From assembly GCA_947497265.1 (NCBI GenBank), contig CANMFP010000014.1, positions 1 through 64,000 on the forward strand: DNA of 64,000 nt, in the 5' to 3' direction. Shown here one piece after another: positions 1 through 8,332 of the stretch. A program made the position numbers and the translations under genes. The first letter of the stretch is position 1. The number at the start of each line of letters is the position of its first letter. Under the pieces are notes generated by a model that saw nothing but the letters and a program-made list of their open reading frames with translations, searched no databases and was not told the DNA's origin. Origin of the DNA: an uncultured Isoptericola sp. (GTDB lineage: Bacteria > Actinomycetota > Actinomycetes > Actinomycetales > Cellulomonadaceae).

Positions 1-74
1 GCCGCCCCCCGCGCGGCCGTGCCGCGGCGCGCCCGGGCCCGCTGACCCCCCCCCCCACCCCGGTTCCCCCCTGG
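1..74. other. GC-rich window edge with C homopolymer
   Basis: This stretch holds no gene I can support. One plus-strand frame runs open to a TGA at 43-45 and could be the last codons of a gene that starts before the window, but its short Arg/Ala/Pro-rich translation gives no identity. Eleven consecutive C residues lie at 46-56. Confidence 0.3.
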
Positions 75-130
75 CGGTAGTTCGTGCCGAGATCGGTAGT
101 GCGCACTACCGATCTCGGCACGAACTACCG
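75..130. repeat. Perfect 56-bp palindrome
   Basis: Bases 75-102 are the exact reverse complement of 103-130, with no loop. The half-site includes TTCGTGCCGAGATCGGTAGT. It lies 43 bp upstream of the dimethylargininase start, so it could be a strong hairpin ending the preceding transcript or a dispersed intergenic palindrome. The related short motif CGAGGTAGTGCC occurs twice near 6447-6478. Confidence 0.85.
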
Positions 131-172
131 ACATCGGTAAAAGGGCAAGGGGCGGCGCGCTACGTTGGCCCG

Positions 173-931
173 GTGCAACGACTTCTCGTGCGACCGCCCT
201 CGCCCCGCCTCGCCGAGGGCGAGCTGACCCACCTGGACCGCGTGCCGGTAGACGCCGGCCTCGCCCGTGAGCAGTGGGAGCGGTACGTCACCGCGTTCCG
301 CGAGCGCGGCTGGTCGGTGACCGAGCTGGACCCGGCCGACGAGCACGCCGACGGCGTCTTCGTCGAGGACACGGTGGTCGTGTTCGGCGACCTGGCGGTC
401 CTCACCCGGCCCGGCGCCGCGTCCCGTCGCGGCGAGCTCGACTCGGTACGTCCCGTCGTCGAGCGCCTCGGGTTCGACCTCGCAGAGATCGCGGCACCCG
501 CCACGCTCGAGGGCGGGGACGTGCTGAAGGTGGGCCGCACCGCCTACGTGGGACGCAGCTCCCGGACTGACGACGCCGGCATCGCCGCGCTGGACGAGCT
601 GCTCGCCCCCCGCGGGTGGCAGGTGGTGGCTGTGCCGGTCACGAAGGCGCTGCACCTCAAGAGCGCAGTCACGGCCCTGCCGGACGGCACCGTCGTCGGG
701 CACCCTCCCCTGGTCGACGACCCCGACGTCTTCGAGCGATTCCTGCCCGTCCCCGAGCCGGAGGGCACCGCCGTCGTCGTCCTCGACGAGCGCACCGTGC
801 TGATGTTCGCCGCCGCCCCGCGCAGCGCCGAGATCTTCCGCGAGCACGGGCTGCACGTCGTCACCACGCCGGTGACCGAGCTGGAGAAGCTTGAGGGCTG
901 TGTGACGTGCCTGTCGGTGCGGCTGCGCTGA
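173..931 (+). CDS. ddaH: Dimethylargininase (DDAH), amidinotransferase fold
   Basis: This 252-aa protein of the guanidino-group-modifying superfamily probably hydrolyses N-omega-methylated arginines to citrulline and methylamine in the cytoplasm. The expected catalytic elements are visible: an acidic FVEDT motif near residue 61, the catalytic His in LHLKSAV near residue 160, and the nucleophilic Cys in EGCVTC close to the C-terminus. Length fits bacterial DDAH. The start is a GTG with no clear Shine-Dalgarno sequence. The gene stands alone behind the 75-130 palindrome, so there is no operon context. A related arginine deiminase-like activity cannot be excluded. Confidence 0.85.
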   Translation: MQRLLVRPPSPRLAEGELTHLDRVPVDAGLAREQWERYVTAFRERGWSVTELDPADEHADGVFVEDTVVVFGDLAVLTRPGAASRRGELDSVRPVVERLGFDLAEIAAPATLEGGDVLKVGRTAYVGRSSRTDDAGIAALDELLAPRGWQVVAVPVTKALHLKSAVTALPDGTVVGHPPLVDDPDVFERFLPVPEPEGTAVVVLDERTVLMFAAAPRSAEIFREHGLHVVTTPVTELEKLEGCVTCLSVRLR

Positions 932-1243
932 ACGCCCCCGACCCACCCGCCCCGCGACAGCGGTGAGCCACGTCACCGGACCGCGTCCAGGCGCCCTGGC
1001 CTGGGCCGGAGTAGACTGGGCCGGCCCAGAGCATGCGGCGACCACGCCGCCCGAACCGCGAGGAGGTGTCGCGCATGACCCGCAGCGAGCCTCCTAGTAG
1101 TCCGAGCCGCGACTGACCTCGGCTCGATACCGTCCTGCGCTGCGCGCGGGACGCCGCCGTCCCTGAACGAAGTACCGGTACGCCGCCTCAGTCGCGGGAT
1201 CCACAGCACGCAGACCACCGTTCCTGCACGCCTGGGAGTCCCA
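932..1243 (+). promoter_or_regulatory. corA leader region with upstream ORF and hairpins
   Basis: This 312-nt gap precedes corA. It holds a TAGACT hexamer at 1012-1017, which could be a -10 element although no good -35 is visible, a 13-codon upstream ORF (1075-1116), a CGAGCC/GGCTCG stem (1103-1108 with 1121-1126) that overlaps the ORF stop, and a roughly 10-bp hairpin at 1131-1153. The organisation resembles Mg-responsive leaders of Mg transporter genes, but I recognise no M-box consensus. Confidence 0.5.
1075..1116 (+). CDS. Upstream leader peptide ORF of corA (13 aa)
   Basis: The ATG is preceded by GAGGAGG at a good distance and the frame encodes MTRSEPPSSPSRD before TGA. The strong ribosome binding site and the Glu-Pro-Pro followed by a further Pro suggest a regulatory leader peptide. 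In enterobacteria, acidic and proline-rich leader peptides upstream of Mg transporter genes stall or destabilise ribosomes at low Mg. That this ORF senses Mg here is inference from its place before corA. The stop codon lies inside a potential stem, so translation could alter the fold downstream. Confidence 0.6.
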   Translation: MTRSEPPSSPSRD

Positions 1244-2389
1244 ATGGCCTTCAGCTCTCCTCGCTCGGCACGTCCCCGCCAGGTCCTCGGGGCCCTGCGC
1301 CCGCGCCGCGGCGGCACGCCCGCCGTCGGCCCCGAAGCGACGCCGCCGACCCCGCTCCGGCCCCGCTCCGCCATCGTGGCTGCCGTCGTCTACGACGACG
1401 GCGGCCATCGCACCGCGTCGTTCACCCGGCTCGCGGACACGTTCCGCGCTCTGCGCTCGACGCCGGGCGGCATGGCCTGGATCGGCCTGGAGCGCCCCGA
1501 CGAACGCGAGCTGGCCGCCCTCGCCCGCGAGTTCGATCTGCACCCGCTGGCCATCGAGGACGCGATCCAGGCCCACCAGCGGCCCAAGATCGAACGGTAC
1601 GGCGACACGCTGTTCGTCGTCCTGCACGCCGCGCGCTATCTGGACTCCATCGAGGAGGTGGAGTTCTCCGAGCTGCACCTGTTCGTGGGTCCCGACTTCG
1701 TGGTGTCCGTCCGCCACGGCGACTCCCCCGACCTCGCCACGGTCCGCGGGCGCCTCGAGTCGACACCGCAGATGCTCTCCCGTGGCCCGGAGGCCGTGCT
1801 CTACGCGATCATGGACCGCGTCGTGGACGACTACGCGCCCGTCGTGTCCGGCCTCGACTTCGACATCGACCAGATCGAGTCCGAGGTGTTCTCCGGCGAC
1901 AAGTCCGTCTCCCGGCGCATCTACGAGCTGTCGCGCGAGGTGGTCGACTTCCAGCGCGCGGTGCGCCCCCTGCAGAACGTGTGCCAGTCCCTGGCCAAGG
2001 GCGCCGAGAAGTACCACGTCGACGAGGAGCTCCAGGCGTACCTGCGCGACGTCGCCGACCACCTCATCGAGGTCGCCGAGTCCGTCGAGACCTTCCGCGT
2101 GGTGCTGCGCGACATCCTCACGGTGAACGCGACCCTGGTGGCGCAGCGGCAGAACGAGGAGATGACGCACCTGACGGAGGTCTCGATCCGGCAGGGCGAC
2201 GACGTCAAGAAGATCTCCGGCTGGGCGGCGATCATCTTCGCCCCGTCGCTGGTGGGGTCGGTCTACGGCATGAACTTCGACTTCATGCCGGAGCTGCACG
2301 CGGCGTGGGGCTACCCGGTGGCCCTGCTCGCCATGCTCGCGGTGAGCGTCGGCCTCTACGGCGTGTTCCGCTGGAAGAAGTGGATGTAG
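1244..2389 (+). CDS. corA: CorA-family magnesium/cobalt transporter
   Basis: This 381-aa protein has a long soluble N-terminal region and two C-terminal membrane segments. The first segment ends in the signature YGMNF near residue 343 and the second runs from about 353 to 373, closing with a basic WKKWM tail. That is the CorA channel architecture: a homopentamer conducting Mg2+ (or Co2+) across the inner membrane, gated by cytoplasmic Mg binding. The N-terminal 40 residues are Pro/Arg-rich and may be lineage-specific. The ATG follows GGGAG. Expression is probably controlled through the leader ORF at 1075-1116. Confidence 0.93.
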   Translation: MAFSSPRSARPRQVLGALRPRRGGTPAVGPEATPPTPLRPRSAIVAAVVYDDGGHRTASFTRLADTFRALRSTPGGMAWIGLERPDERELAALAREFDLHPLAIEDAIQAHQRPKIERYGDTLFVVLHAARYLDSIEEVEFSELHLFVGPDFVVSVRHGDSPDLATVRGRLESTPQMLSRGPEAVLYAIMDRVVDDYAPVVSGLDFDIDQIESEVFSGDKSVSRRIYELSREVVDFQRAVRPLQNVCQSLAKGAEKYHVDEELQAYLRDVADHLIEVAESVETFRVVLRDILTVNATLVAQRQNEEMTHLTEVSIRQGDDVKKISGWAAIIFAPSLVGSVYGMNFDFMPELHAAWGYPVALLAMLAVSVGLYGVFRWKKWM

Positions 2390-2393
2390 CCCG

Positions 2394-2867
2394 TCAGGAG
2401 TCGAGCCAGCCGTGGGCGCGGGCGATCTGCTCGACGGTGCCCCGCACGGCGAGCACCTGTCGTCCGGTGAGGTCACCGGCCGAGGCGAGCAGCCGCTCGG
2501 TGACCTCGCTGCGCAGCTCGGCCGCCGACAGGACGTCGGCGAACCCGTCGTGCGCGTGGCCGCTCGGGGCGGGCGCCGCCGTCGTCCTCGGTCCCACCAG
2601 CGGGACCTGACCGCCACCCAGGGCCTCCTGGACGGCATCGGCGACGGGCGACCGCACGAGCGACGCGCTGACCGCACGCGGCCCTCGCTCACCCACCTCG
2701 TGGACGAGCTCGACCACCGCGCCGACCGCCATGAGCGTCTTGTCGAAGTCGATGTCGTTGACGTGGAGGAAGACGTCCTCCTCCAGCCCTTCAGCCGCGA
2801 CGAACGCATAGCCCTTGACGGCGTCGTACCGCACCACCTCGCCGCGCACCGGCAGCCACCACCTCAC
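2394..2867 (-). CDS. Cold-shock-domain protein with C-terminal extension
   Basis: This 157-aa protein starts with a cold-shock-like fold (RGEVVRYDAVKGYAFVA near residue 8, then DVFLHVNDID). These match the RNP1-like and RNP2-like strands of CspA proteins, although the aromatic set is altered. About 90 further residues follow, Ala/Glu-rich, with no domain I recognise. I chose the GTG at 2867 because GAGGAGG lies just upstream; an in-frame start at 2897 would add ten residues. Nucleic-acid binding is inferred from the fold. The gene converges on corA with only 4 bp between stop codons. Confidence 0.75.
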   Translation of the reverse strand: MRWWLPVRGEVVRYDAVKGYAFVAAEGLEEDVFLHVNDIDFDKTLMAVGAVVELVHEVGERGPRAVSASLVRSPVADAVQEALGGGQVPLVGPRTTAAPAPSGHAHDGFADVLSAAELRSEVTERLLASAGDLTGRQVLAVRGTVEQIARAHGWLDS

Positions 2868-2962
2868 GTCGACCCTCCTCGCAGCATATCCCTGCACGCC
2901 GACGGCGGGACCGGTCGGCGCGGCCCGCGCCCGGGTGCCAGTCCGGCCGTTAGGGTCGACGC

Positions 2963-4189
2963 GTGACCTCGACGCCCGGCGCCCCTACCGTCCTGTCCCG
3001 CACGGACCCGGGCCTCGGCCCTGCCGCCCGGACGCTGCTCGTGCTGGCCGCGGGTGCTGTCGTGCTGGCCGCGGTCCATCTCGCGTCCGGCGTCCTGGCA
3101 CCGTTGTTCCTCGCCGCCGTGATCGTCATCATCTGCCACCCGGTACGGTTCCCTCTCGAGGCTCGCGGCTGGCCACGCTGGGCCGCCACCACCGTCGTCG
3201 TGGTCGTCGCCTACCTCATCCTCGCGGCCTTCCTCGCGATGCTGGCGTGGGCAGGGTTCCAGTTCGCGGAGCTCGTGCGGAGCTACATCCCCGAGCTCGC
3301 CCGGTCGGTCGCCGAGGTGGAGGGCTACCTCGCGACGACGGGCATCGACACCCAGGTCGCCGACACCGTGACGTCCTGGCTGCAGCCCTCGAACATCCTG
3401 TCCGTCGCCGGGACCGTCAGCGGGACCGTGGTCACGATCGGCACCGCCTTCTTCTTCGTGCTGGCCTATGCCGTCTTCATGGCCGTCGACGCCGCACGCT
3501 ACGCCACGGCGCAGGAGCACTTCGGCACCACGCGCGCCGACGCGATCGACCGCTCCACCCGGTTCAGCACCGGGGTACGTCGCTACTACGTGGTCAACGC
3601 GACCTTCGGTGCGATCGTGGCGGTGGTCGACGGCGTCGCGCTGTGGCTGCTGAACGTCCCCGGGGCGGGCATCTGGGCCATCCTCGCGTTCGTCACCAAC
3701 TTCGTGCCCAACATCGGGTTCGTCCTCGGGCTCATCCCGCCGATGGTCATGGGGTTCGTCGTGGGTGGCTGGCAGCTGGCGCTCGCCGTCGTCGCCGTGT
3801 ACTGCGTCGTCAACGTCGTGCTGCAGGTCTTCGTGCAGCCCAAGTTCGTCGCGGACGCCGTCTCGCTCTCGCTCACCCTCAGCTTCGTCTCGGTGGTCTT
3901 CTGGACCTTCGTGATCGGCCCGCTGGGCGCGATCCTGGCGATCCCGCTCACCCTGCTCGTGCGGGCGCTCGTCCTGGAGGGCGACCCTCGCAACAACTGG
4001 CTGCGCTGGCTCTCCGGCGACGACGTCACCGATGCCGTCCCGTCCGAGCGCACCGCGGACGACGTCGAGGCCTCGCCGGACACCGACGACGTCGACGCCG
4101 CCGGAGGGATCGAGACGGACGACACGGCCGCCGGAGCAGCCGCGGACGTCACCCCCGGCACCACGGCCGAGCAGGATCCTGCGCGGTAG
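2963..4189 (+). CDS. AI-2E / PerM family membrane transporter
   Basis: This 408-aa protein has seven or eight hydrophobic segments in the arrangement of the AI-2 exporter superfamily (UPF0118/DUF20): two N-terminal helices, one near residue 80, a soluble stretch, then a C-terminal block with FVPNIGFVLGLIPP near residue 248 and FVQPKFVADAVSLS near residue 290. These match conserved family motifs. Some members export autoinducer-2 or act as Na+(Li+)/H+ antiporters; the substrate here is unknown. The last 60 residues are acidic and Ala/Asp/Thr-rich, probably a disordered cytoplasmic tail. Start GTG. It ends 3 bp from the convergent hydrolase. Confidence 0.85.
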   Translation: MTSTPGAPTVLSRTDPGLGPAARTLLVLAAGAVVLAAVHLASGVLAPLFLAAVIVIICHPVRFPLEARGWPRWAATTVVVVVAYLILAAFLAMLAWAGFQFAELVRSYIPELARSVAEVEGYLATTGIDTQVADTVTSWLQPSNILSVAGTVSGTVVTIGTAFFFVLAYAVFMAVDAARYATAQEHFGTTRADAIDRSTRFSTGVRRYYVVNATFGAIVAVVDGVALWLLNVPGAGIWAILAFVTNFVPNIGFVLGLIPPMVMGFVVGGWQLALAVVAVYCVVNVVLQVFVQPKFVADAVSLSLTLSFVSVVFWTFVIGPLGAILAIPLTLLVRALVLEGDPRNNWLRWLSGDDVTDAVPSERTADDVEASPDTDDVDAAGGIETDDTAAGAAADVTPGTTAEQDPAR

Positions 4190-4192
4190 CGG

Positions 4193-4984
4193 TCAGTCGT
4201 CGCCGCGCGCGAAGCGCACGATCCGCTCCGCCATCGCTTCCGGCTCCCAGGAGTGCTGGGCGCCGGCGACCTCTTCCACCGCACCGCGCGTGACGGCACC
4301 GGCGATCCGCTCGGCGGCCGTCGGCATCTCCGGGGCGGTCTGCGACCCGTAGGTGGCCAGCACCGGGATGGCGAGCTCGCGCAGACGCTCGGTCTCGACC
4401 AGGTCGGTGGCACGGACCAGGGCCTGACCGTCCGCCCGCTGGCTCACCGCGGCGCGGGCCAGGAGCTCGAAGTCGGGCGAGGCGCGCAGGCCCTCGAGCC
4501 ACTGCGGTGGCATGTCCTTCATGTACTGCTCGGTGGCACCCACGTAGTCCTCGGCGTCGAGACGACACTCGAACTCGATGATCCACCGGGCGACGTCGTC
4601 CGCGGGTGCTGCCAGCGGCGCCTCCCACAGCAGCAGGCCGGCCGCAGGTAGCTCCGCGTCCGCGGCGCACAGGGCGATCGCGGCGCCGGACGAGTGCCCG
4701 ACCAGCACCACGGGTGGTCCGGCCGCATCCATCACCGCGGACAGCGCGTGCAGCTCGCGATCGAGATCGAGCGGTCCGTCGGCGGGGCTGTCGCCCCGCC
4801 CGAGCCGGTCGTACACGAGCGTCGTGAGTCCCTGCTCGGCGCAGAGCTGCGCCGTCCGCGTGGTGACGGGGTCGGTCGCCCGGTACGGCCCAGCACCCGC
4901 GACGAACACGACGACGGGGCTCCCCTTGCCGTAGCGGTCGAAGCCGATGCGATCACCGGTCACGCTCGACACGTGCTGCGTCAT
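4193..4984 (-). CDS. Alpha/beta hydrolase
   Basis: This 263-aa protein has the alpha/beta hydrolase layout: an N-terminal strand with VVVFVAGAG (oxyanion region), the nucleophile elbow GHSSG with Ser near residue 97, and a terminal AQHSW in which His would complete the triad. The Asp is likely in the strand before it (ATYGSQTAPEM region). It lacks a signal peptide and should be cytoplasmic. The substrate cannot be told; it resembles general esterase or epoxide-hydrolase-like proteins. The ATG at 4984 follows GGAAGGAGACGG, preferred over an in-frame start 14 codons upstream. Confidence 0.8.
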   Translation of the reverse strand: MTQHVSSVTGDRIGFDRYGKGSPVVVFVAGAGPYRATDPVTTRTAQLCAEQGLTTLVYDRLGRGDSPADGPLDLDRELHALSAVMDAAGPPVVLVGHSSGAAIALCAADAELPAAGLLLWEAPLAAPADDVARWIIEFECRLDAEDYVGATEQYMKDMPPQWLEGLRASPDFELLARAAVSQRADGQALVRATDLVETERLRELAIPVLATYGSQTAPEMPTAAERIAGAVTRGAVEEVAGAQHSWEPEAMAERIVRFARGDD

Positions 4985-5073
4985 CCGTCTCCTTCCACGG
5001 CCCGGGAGAAGGATCCCGGACCTCACCCCGTGACGGTAGCCCCTGTTCCGCGCGACCGCTACGCTGCGGCGGC

Positions 5074-5580
5074 ATGAACGCCTCGACGTCCCATGCCGCC
5101 GTCGACCAGGTCCGTGCCGCCCTCCTGGCCGCCGGCGCCGCCTCCGCTGCCGGCGGCATCCGCTGGTTCGACGACGCCGTCACCACGGCCGCGGCCGCCG
5201 CACGCGCGCTGGGCGTCGAGTCCGGCGCGATCGCGAACTCGCTCGTGTTCACGCTGGACGAGGAACCGCTGCTGGTGCTGACCTCCGGCGCGCACCGGGT
5301 GGACACCGGGTTCCTCGGGGATCGCCTCGGTGGACGCGTCGGGCGGGCGTCGAAGGAGACGGTCAAGGAGGCGACCGGCCAGGTGATCGGCGGCGTCGCG
5401 CCGCTCGGGCACCCGGCACCGGTGCGAACGCTCGTCGACGCCGCGCTGGCAGAGTTCCCGGTCGTGTGGGCAGCCGCCGGTCACGCTCGCACGGTGTTCC
5501 CGACGACCTTCGACGAGCTCGTGCGGATCACCGGCGGCGAGCCCGTCCCGGTCGAAGCGCCCGCAGGCTCAGCGGGCTGA
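5074..5580 (+). CDS. YbaK/EbsC-family aminoacyl-tRNA deacylase
   Basis: This 168-aa single-domain protein matches the YbaK/ProX editing fold: IANSLVFTLDEEPLLVLTSG near residue 50, then the family motif RASKETVKEATGQVIGGVAPLGH around residues 90-113. Such proteins hydrolyse mischarged tRNAs, for example Cys-tRNA(Pro) or Ala-tRNA(Pro), in trans. The Lys of ASKE is the usual catalytic residue and is present. Which mischarged tRNA is the substrate is not decided by the sequence. It is followed 13 nt later by a VOC protein on the same strand, so the two may be co-transcribed. Confidence 0.85.
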   Translation: MNASTSHAAVDQVRAALLAAGAASAAGGIRWFDDAVTTAAAAARALGVESGAIANSLVFTLDEEPLLVLTSGAHRVDTGFLGDRLGGRVGRASKETVKEATGQVIGGVAPLGHPAPVRTLVDAALAEFPVVWAAAGHARTVFPTTFDELVRITGGEPVPVEAPAGSAG

Positions 5581-5593
5581 GAGGAGAGATCCC

Positions 5594-5974
5594 ATGGCGT
5601 GCCGCATCAGCGAGCTCGTCCTCGACTGCCACGACCCGGAGCGCCTTGCCCGGTTCTGGTGCGAGGTCCTGGACTTCGTCGAGCTCGACCGCGAGGAGGA
5701 CGGCTCGATCGAGATCGGTCCGCGGGCGGGGTTCGGCGGTCCGCAGCCGACGATCGTCCTCGGCCGTAGCGACGACCCGAGGCGAGGAAAGCTCCCGCTG
5801 CACTTCGACGTCAACGCGACCGACCGCGACCAAGACGCCGAGCTCGAACGCCTGCTGGCCATCGGCGCACGCAGGGCCGACGTCGGTCAGTCCGGCGAGG
5901 AACCCTGGCACGTCCTGACCGACCCCGAGGGCAACGAGTTCTGCCTCCTCAGGGCGCGCCTCGACCCGGTCTGA
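5594..5974 (+). CDS. VOC/glyoxalase-like protein
   Basis: This 126-aa protein has the vicinal oxygen chelate fold typical of small actinobacterial glyoxalase-like proteins: ISELVLDCHDPERLARFWCEVL at the start, a central HFDVNA strand, and DPEGNEFCLL near the C-terminus. The pattern suggests a metal or small-molecule binding site, but the enzyme activity (dioxygenase, glyoxalase or resistance protein) cannot be assigned. The ATG follows GGAGAG. It lies 13 nt downstream of the YbaK gene and ends 6 bp from the convergent gene at 5981. Confidence 0.8.
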   Translation: MACRISELVLDCHDPERLARFWCEVLDFVELDREEDGSIEIGPRAGFGGPQPTIVLGRSDDPRRGKLPLHFDVNATDRDQDAELERLLAIGARRADVGQSGEEPWHVLTDPEGNEFCLLRARLDPV

Positions 5975-5980
5975 CCCGGT

Positions 5981-6397
5981 TCAGTCCAGCACGGGAGGCG
6001 TCCCGTCGACAGGGGCTCCGGCGAAGACCCGACCGTCGGGGTCGTCGGACCGCCGGGGACGCAGGCGCGGCGGAGCCGGCCATGGCAGCACGTACCGCTC
6101 GACCTGCGCGTCGATCGCGCCGAAGTCGTCGGTCTGCACCACGACCTTGTCCGGGGTGACCTCTACCAGGCGGACACGCAGCGGAACACCCTCGGCCTGG
6201 TCGAGCATCCACGGGTCGGCGAGCCACGACAGGCTCGTCGCGTCGAGCGCCTCCTCGGCGGCCAGCCAGTCGACCGGCTCGGTCAGGTCGTGACCCAGCA
6301 GCGAGACGGCGACCCAGTCGTCGCCGTCCGGCCGGATCCAGCCGACGACCTCGCGGTCGCCGGTTCGCCGATGTTCGATCCATCCCGTGGGCAGCAT
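5981..6397 (-). CDS. Conserved hypothetical protein (138 aa)
   Basis: I do not recognise a named domain. The protein is soluble, starting with MLPTGWIEHRRTG and rich in acidic and Trp residues (GWIRPDGDDWVAVSLLG, then LSWLADPWML). The last 35 residues are Pro/Arg-rich and probably flexible. The clear start, the stop next to the convergent VOC gene and codon use like its neighbours support a real gene. Similar short Trp-rich proteins occur in Micrococcales without assigned function. Confidence 0.6.
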   Translation of the reverse strand: MLPTGWIEHRRTGDREVVGWIRPDGDDWVAVSLLGHDLTEPVDWLAAEEALDATSLSWLADPWMLDQAEGVPLRVRLVEVTPDKVVVQTDDFGAIDAQVERYVLPWPAPPRLRPRRSDDPDGRVFAGAPVDGTPPVLD

Positions 6398-6446
6398 GCG
6401 GCCACGCTAACGGCCGGGCCGCCGTCTGGCGAGAACATTGTCGGCA

Positions 6447-7286
6447 CTACCTCGGCGAGCGGGGCACTACCTCGGCGCGAGCGTCCGCGACGCCGCGTGC
6501 GTAGGCCTCGGCCGTCCCCTCGCGGAAGAGATCGTCCGGTCCGCCCCGCACCAGCGTGCGCGCACCGGCTCCGTCACCGTCCGGACCGCCACCGGGCAAC
6601 ACATACCGCCCGACGCCACGCACGACGGCGACGGCGCGTCCGGTCGTCTTGCCTCGCACCAGCTCCGAGGCTGCGGCGATCTCGTCGGCCACCGCGGTGA
6701 CGGTGGCCGAGAGCGGTCGGCCGTGGGCGTCCGTGCCGCCGCGCAGGTCGTCCACGACCTGCAGCCCCGCGGCACCGATCGCGATGTCGGCGACCCCGTC
6801 GCGCCACGGCCGCCCAGCAGTGTCGGTCACCACCACGCCCAGGCGGTCGATCCCGAACCGTCGCCGCAGCGCGGCCCGCAACGTCCGGGCCGAGGCGTCG
6901 GGGTCGAGGGGCAGCAGCAGCACCGTGCCCTCCGGGGTGTTCGAGGCGTCCACGCCGGCCGCGGCCATCACGAGCCCGAGACGGTTCTCCACGATCCGCA
7001 GCGGCGGCAGCCCGCCGGGACGCTCTCGCACGGCCACGACCCGCACCGTCTCGTCGGTGATCGCCTGCTCGCGGTCGGCGGCTCGGACGACCCTGCCCTC
7101 GGCCTTCGACACGATCTTGGAGGTGACGACGACGACGTCACCCTCCGCGAGCGCCTCACCTGCGAGCAGGTCTCCGACGAGCATGGCAAGGTCGTCTCCC
7201 GGCCGCACCTCACCGAGCCCTGCCGGTGCCCACACCTCGAGGCGTGCGTCCCGCAAGACCTGCGCCTCGCCGTCGGGCGCTGTCAC
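6447..7286 (-). CDS. cofE: Coenzyme F420-0:L-glutamate ligase
   Basis: This 279-aa enzyme adds gamma-linked glutamates to F420-0 using GTP, the last step of coenzyme F420 biosynthesis. Family motifs are clear: [17 protein letters not shown] near residue 40, [14 protein letters not shown] near 118, and [17 protein letters not shown] near 155. It lacks the C-terminal nitroreductase domain of mycobacterial FbiB, so it is the single-domain CofE form. The GTG start overlaps the stop of the upstream F420-dependent oxidoreductase (GTGA), implying translational coupling of cofactor maturation and use. The last codons contain a direct repeat (see 6449-6478). Confidence 0.88.
   Translation of the reverse strand: MTAPDGEAQVLRDARLEVWAPAGLGEVRPGDDLAMLVGDLLAGEALAEGDVVVVTSKIVSKAEGRVVRAADREQAITDETVRVVAVRERPGGLPPLRIVENRLGLVMAAAGVDASNTPEGTVLLLPLDPDASARTLRAALRRRFGIDRLGVVVTDTAGRPWRDGVADIAIGAAGLQVVDDLRGGTDAHGRPLSATVTAVADEIAAASELVRGKTTGRAVAVVRGVGRYVLPGGGPDGDGAGARTLVRGGPDDLFREGTAEAYARGVADARAEVVPRSPR
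6449..6478. repeat. Direct repeat GGGCACTACCTCGGCG-like at cofE 3' end
   Basis: The segment GCACTACCTCGGCG occurs at 6445-6458 and again at 6464-6477. The copies form the last codons and stop of cofE. A shorter relative (GTACTACCTCG) sits at the end of malQ near 38862, and a perfect palindrome built on a similar half-site lies at 75-130. Confidence 0.55.
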
Positions 7287-8287
7287 CGGACGAGCTTCGG
7301 CAGCACCTCGCGGCCGAAGGTCTCGATCCACTCGCGCTGGTTGCGGCCCACGTTGTGCAGGTAGATGCGGTCGAAGCCGAGGTCGACGTACTTCTGGATC
7401 GCCTCGCGGTGCTTGTCCGGGTCGGCGGAGACGACCATGCGACCCTCGAAGTCCTCCGGCCGCACCAGCTTGGCCATCTGCGCGAAGTCGTGCGGAGAGC
7501 GGATGTCCGCCTTGGGGAACTTCATGCCGCCGTTGGGCCACTCGGTCATGGCGTTCGCCATGGCCTCCTCGTCCGTCTCGGCCCACGACATGTGCACCTG
7601 CAGCACCTTGGGCATCGGCTCGGGGTCGCGACCCACCTCGCGCGCACCGGCGTCGAAACGGCCGAACAGCATCTCGATCTTCTCCAGCGGGGCGCCGACG
7701 GTGATCAGCCCGTCGGCGTGCTTGCCGGCACGCTTCGCGGTCACCGGGCCTGCGGTGGCGACCAGGATCTCCGGGGCGACCTCCGGCATGGTCCACAGCC
7801 GGGTGGACTCCATCTTGTAGAACTGGCCGGAGTGCTTGACGTCCTTGCCCTCCAACCCGGAGGTGAAGAGCTTCTTGATGATGTCGATCGCCTCGAACAT
7901 CCGGTTGATGCGCTCCGGAGCCTCCGGCCAGTAGCCCGCGGTGACGTGCTCGTTGAGCGCCTCGCCGGAGCCGAGGCCGAGCCAGTGCCGGCCGGGGTAC
8001 ATCGCGGCGAGGGTCGCGGACGCCTGGGCCACCATGGCGGGGTGCCACCGGAACGTCGGTGCGGTGACCCCCGGACCCAGGTCCCCCCGGGTGCGCTCGC
8101 CCAGGGCGCTCAGGACGTTCCACACGAACGCGGCGTGCCCCTGCTGCGGCACCCACGGCTGGAAGTGGTCCGCCGCCATCACCCCGGAGAAGCCGTGCTC
8201 CTCCGCGTACGCCGAGAGGTCGACGACCTCGGTGGGGTGGAACTGCTCGAGCATCGCGGCGTAGCCGACGGTGAGATCAGAAGCCAT
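7283..8287 (-). CDS. LLM-class F420-dependent oxidoreductase, G6PDH family
   Basis: This 334-aa TIM-barrel protein belongs to the luciferase-like monooxygenase class that uses coenzyme F420 instead of flavin. MAADHFQPW near residue 36, PTFRWHPA near 79 and [11 protein letters not shown] near 102 closely resemble F420-dependent glucose-6-phosphate dehydrogenase (Fgd). Fgd supplies reduced F420; members of this subfamily may instead oxidise other substrates, so the substrate is uncertain. Its stop overlaps the start of cofE, supporting F420 dependence. Start ATG at 8287; no signal peptide. Confidence 0.85.
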   Translation of the reverse strand: MASDLTVGYAAMLEQFHPTEVVDLSAYAEEHGFSGVMAADHFQPWVPQQGHAAFVWNVLSALGERTRGDLGPGVTAPTFRWHPAMVAQASATLAAMYPGRHWLGLGSGEALNEHVTAGYWPEAPERINRMFEAIDIIKKLFTSGLEGKDVKHSGQFYKMESTRLWTMPEVAPEILVATAGPVTAKRAGKHADGLITVGAPLEKIEMLFGRFDAGAREVGRDPEPMPKVLQVHMSWAETDEEAMANAMTEWPNGGMKFPKADIRSPHDFAQMAKLVRPEDFEGRMVVSADPDKHREAIQKYVDLGFDRIYLHNVGRNQREWIETFGREVLPKLVR

Positions 8288-8332
8288 GCTCCCGAGCCTA
8301 TCCCCCGGCGCCGACGGTGGGCGGCCGGGACG

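Noticed and set aside
1131-1153. M-box riboswitch before corA
   Set aside because: A hairpin is present but the conserved M-box loops are not recognisable; the upstream ORF explains the leader better.
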